From the NCBI GenBank assembly GCA_900548465.1, contig URKY01000072.1, forward strand, positions 1-8,120: a stretch of 8,120 nt of DNA, read 5' to 3'. Each line of letters begins with the position of its first letter. Positions within the stretch are counted from its first letter, which is position 1. The notes under the pieces were generated by a model. The model was given only the letters and a program-made list of their open reading frames with translations, made no database searches and was not told the DNA's origin. The stretch is from an uncultured Eubacterium sp. (GTDB taxonomy: Bacteria > Bacillota > Clostridia > Lachnospirales > Lachnospiraceae). The position numbers and the translations under genes were made by a program. This document shows positions 6,695 through 8,120 of the stretch, piece after piece.

Positions 6695-7384
6695 TTCCTT
6701 TCTTGGGTCAATAATCTTAACAGCGTCATCAACACGACCATACTGGCCTTTTGCTTTTTCCCAAGCTGTTGTAGGATCATCACCATTTTTGATAAAGTCT
6801 GTCATCTTTCCTAAGCTGACAAACTGGTAACCAATAACTTCATTATCAGCATCAAGAGCGATACCTGTTACATAACCTTCTGCCATTTCAAGGTATCTAA
6901 CACCTTTAGCTTTTGTAGCGTACATTGTACCAACCTGTGAACGGAGACCTTTTCCTAAATCTTCAAGTCCGGCACCAACTACAAGACCATCATCTGAGAA
7001 AGCACTCTGTGTTCTACCATAAACAATCTGTAAGAATAATTCTCTCATAGCTGTGTTGATAGCATCACAAACTAAGTCAGTATTTAAAGCTTCAAGAATT
7101 GTTTTTCCCTGAAGGATTTCAGCTGCCATAGCTGCTGAATGTGTCATACCTGAACATCCGATTGTTTCAATTAATGCTTCTTCAATGATACCTTCTTTAA
7201 CATTTAATGTAAGCTTACAAGCACCCTGCTGTGGAGCACACCAGCCAACACCATGTGTAAAACCTGAAATATCTTTGATTTCTTTTGAGTGAACCCACTT
7301 ACCTTCTTCTGGGATTGGAGCAGGTTCATGCTTTGCACCCTTAGCTACAGGGCACATCATTTCAACTTCTTTTGAATAAATCAT
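6692..7384 (-). CDS. NifU-like iron-sulfur cluster scaffold family protein
   Basis: 230 residues, cytosolic. Residues about 41-120 match the IscU/NifU N-terminal scaffold pattern: WCAPQQGACKLTL (48-60), ETIGCSGMTHSAAMAAEIL (73-91), GKTILEAL (93-100) and Cys106. Cys56, Cys77 and Cys106 fall where the three cluster ligands of IscU lie, with extra Cys11 and Cys49. Differences: the usual Asp after the first ligand Cys (ACGD) is not present (ACKL), and about 110 further residues follow that are not the NifU [2Fe-2S] or thioredoxin-like domains. I cannot name this extension. Family knowledge suggests Fe-S cluster assembly or transfer; for this subgroup, fixed beside GGGtGRT proteins, the actual role is undetermined. 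Start: ATG at 7384 with AAGGAG (7396-7401) eleven bases upstream. It is the first gene of a two-gene operon with a structured leader. Confidence 0.88.
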   Translation of the reverse strand: MIYSKEVEMMCPVAKGAKHEPAPIPEEGKWVHSKEIKDISGFTHGVGWCAPQQGACKLTLNVKEGIIEEALIETIGCSGMTHSAAMAAEILQGKTILEALNTDLVCDAINTAMRELFLQIVYGRTQSAFSDDGLVVGAGLEDLGKGLRSQVGTMYATKAKGVRYLEMAEGYVTGIALDADNEVIGYQFVSLGKMTDFIKNGDDPTTAWEKAKGQYGRVDDAVKIIDPRKE

Positions 7385-7409
7385 TTGAATAAATACTCCT
7401 TTCGAAATA

Positions 7410-7542
7410 TAAACTATGGAACTTTTCCATGTTGTTGCAGTGTAAATAATTAACTAATCACTACTGCAGATTCTGTGGGATGAAATATTACCCACACTTG
7501 GTGTATATTCTCTCATAAAATGACAAAATAGTCCATAGTTTA
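7410..7542 (-). ncRNA. Candidate structured leader (riboswitch-like or attenuator) of the NifU-like/GGGtGRT operon
   Basis: TAAACTATGGA (7410-7420) and TCCATAGTTTA (7532-7542) form a perfect 11-bp closing stem around 111 bases. Inside, on the minus strand, are a TGTGGG/CCCACA hairpin (7474-7479 with 7491-7496, 11-base loop) and a TGCAGT/ACTGCA stem (7436-7441 with 7463-7468). The 3' strand of the closing stem can instead form a local hairpin, ATGGAA-CTT-TTCCAT (7416-7430), so two exclusive folds are possible. The element ends 8 bases before the AAGGAG of the NifU-like gene. It does not match any riboswitch class I can recall. Alternative reading: a 133-bp MITE-like element, but no target-site duplication is visible. 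The stems are seen; the regulatory role is inferred. Confidence 0.4.
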
Positions 7543-7575
7543 AACAAAAGTTTTTCATTTATTAAGTAAAACCCC

Positions 7576-8106
7576 TTATATAAACTTTTTATAAATTAAT
7601 TCACCATAATTTTCATCAACATATGGCAGTAAATGACTTCCGTGAGTTATAGACGCCAGTATGTGTAACCCTCCTCTTACAATTCCCAGCTTCTTTTCAA
7701 GAATATTCTGCTTTAAGGTTACATATTGTATGTTTTTATATTTAATCATGGCATATTGTGTCCCTAAAATTCCATCTTTAACCCCTATAAGGTCTTTGCC
7801 AATAAAAATGCCACATGTCTTATAATCTAAAATTTTAGTAAACAACAAAATCACAACTAAAAGTATCGAAACAGCTATCACTGATATATGATAAACCTTG
7901 GATAATTTTCCATAATACAGAACACTTCCGGAAAAAAGAGCTAAAACTGCCATTTGAATAAGATATGCCAAACCATGTCTCATCAGTGTTCTTTTTGGTT
8001 GCTTACTGATGCTTTCAGTTACTCCTTCACTAAATTCCGGCAACAATTTATCTATATACTCTTTCAATTGTTTTTTACTGCAATAGAATGGAGGATATAG
8101 AGTTTC
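7576..8106 (-). pseudogene. C-terminal part of a YdbT-like bacterial PH (bPH2/DUF304) membrane protein, probably broken
   Basis: The open frame runs from just after an in-frame TAA (8107-8109) to TAA at 7576-7578. A start could only be placed at TTG 8067 (163 residues), which has no ribosome site. Counting from that TTG: two hydrophobic segments (about 33-53 and 58-80), then a bPH2 domain (about 85-150) with the typical strand pattern GIFIGKDLIGVKDGILGTQY and a late LPYV. The 13 codons before the TTG (ETLYPPFYCSKKQ) still read like the linker from a preceding PH domain, as in YdbT-type proteins of several hundred residues. I therefore read this as the 3' remnant of a longer gene interrupted by a stop or frameshift, with the front part right of the window. 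Alternative: a genuine short single-domain protein using TTG. No terminator is evident after it. Confidence 0.65.
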
Positions 8107-8120
8107 TTAAACAGCATAAC

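Noticed and set aside
7410..7542. Interpretation as an insertion sequence or MITE with 11-bp terminal repeats
   Set aside because: No matching target-site duplication is visible in the flanks and there is only one copy in the window. Kept only as an alternative to the structured-leader reading.

Overview
The window is AT-rich DNA in which every credible gene lies on the minus strand. AGGAGG-type ribosome sites are frequent, and Rho-independent terminators with T-tracts close the transcription units. Together with a GGGtGRT-family protein next to a NifU-like scaffold and a GH94 phosphorylase, this points to an anaerobic clostridial Firmicute, most likely Lachnospiraceae. That placement is an inference from gene content and style; there is no rRNA or other taxonomic marker.

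Layout, given in transcription order (right to left). At 7576-8106 lies the C-terminal part of a YdbT-like bacterial PH-domain membrane protein. It has no acceptable start and an in-frame stop just upstream, so it looks broken. At 7385-7575 is a leader with an 11-bp long-range inverted repeat enclosing two hairpins, which may be a regulatory RNA. It precedes a tightly coupled two-gene operon: a NifU-like Fe-S scaffold (6692-7384) followed by a GGGtGRT protein (5669-6679). A 3' region with GGGTGTTA-type repeats and a terminator near 5497-5549 ends that operon.

Next is a 49-codon gene with a near-ideal ribosome site (5206-5355). Its N-terminus resembles the arm-binding start of tyrosine integrases. 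It is followed by a zinc-ribbon, two-TM protein with a PASTA-like C-terminus (4461-5144), which has its own terminator. Between that terminator (4419-4454) and another at 3976-4020 lies a stretch of about 400 bases with palindromes and a stop-interrupted, hydrophobic short reading frame.

The left part is a carbohydrate operon. A GH94 phosphorylase (1300-3693), closest in my reading to N,N'-diacetylchitobiose phosphorylase, is followed 30 bases later by an alpha-D-phosphohexomutase (1-1269, cut by the window edge). They make sense together: phosphorolysis yields a sugar-1-phosphate and the mutase converts it to the 6-phosphate, saving one ATP per disaccharide.

The most interesting items are the uncharacterised NifU-like/GGGtGRT pair with its structured leader, the chitobiose-type phosphorylase-mutase pair, and three remnants (PH-domain gene, integrase-like ORF, broken membrane ORF). 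I did not find CRISPR arrays, tRNA, rRNA or an intact mobile element.
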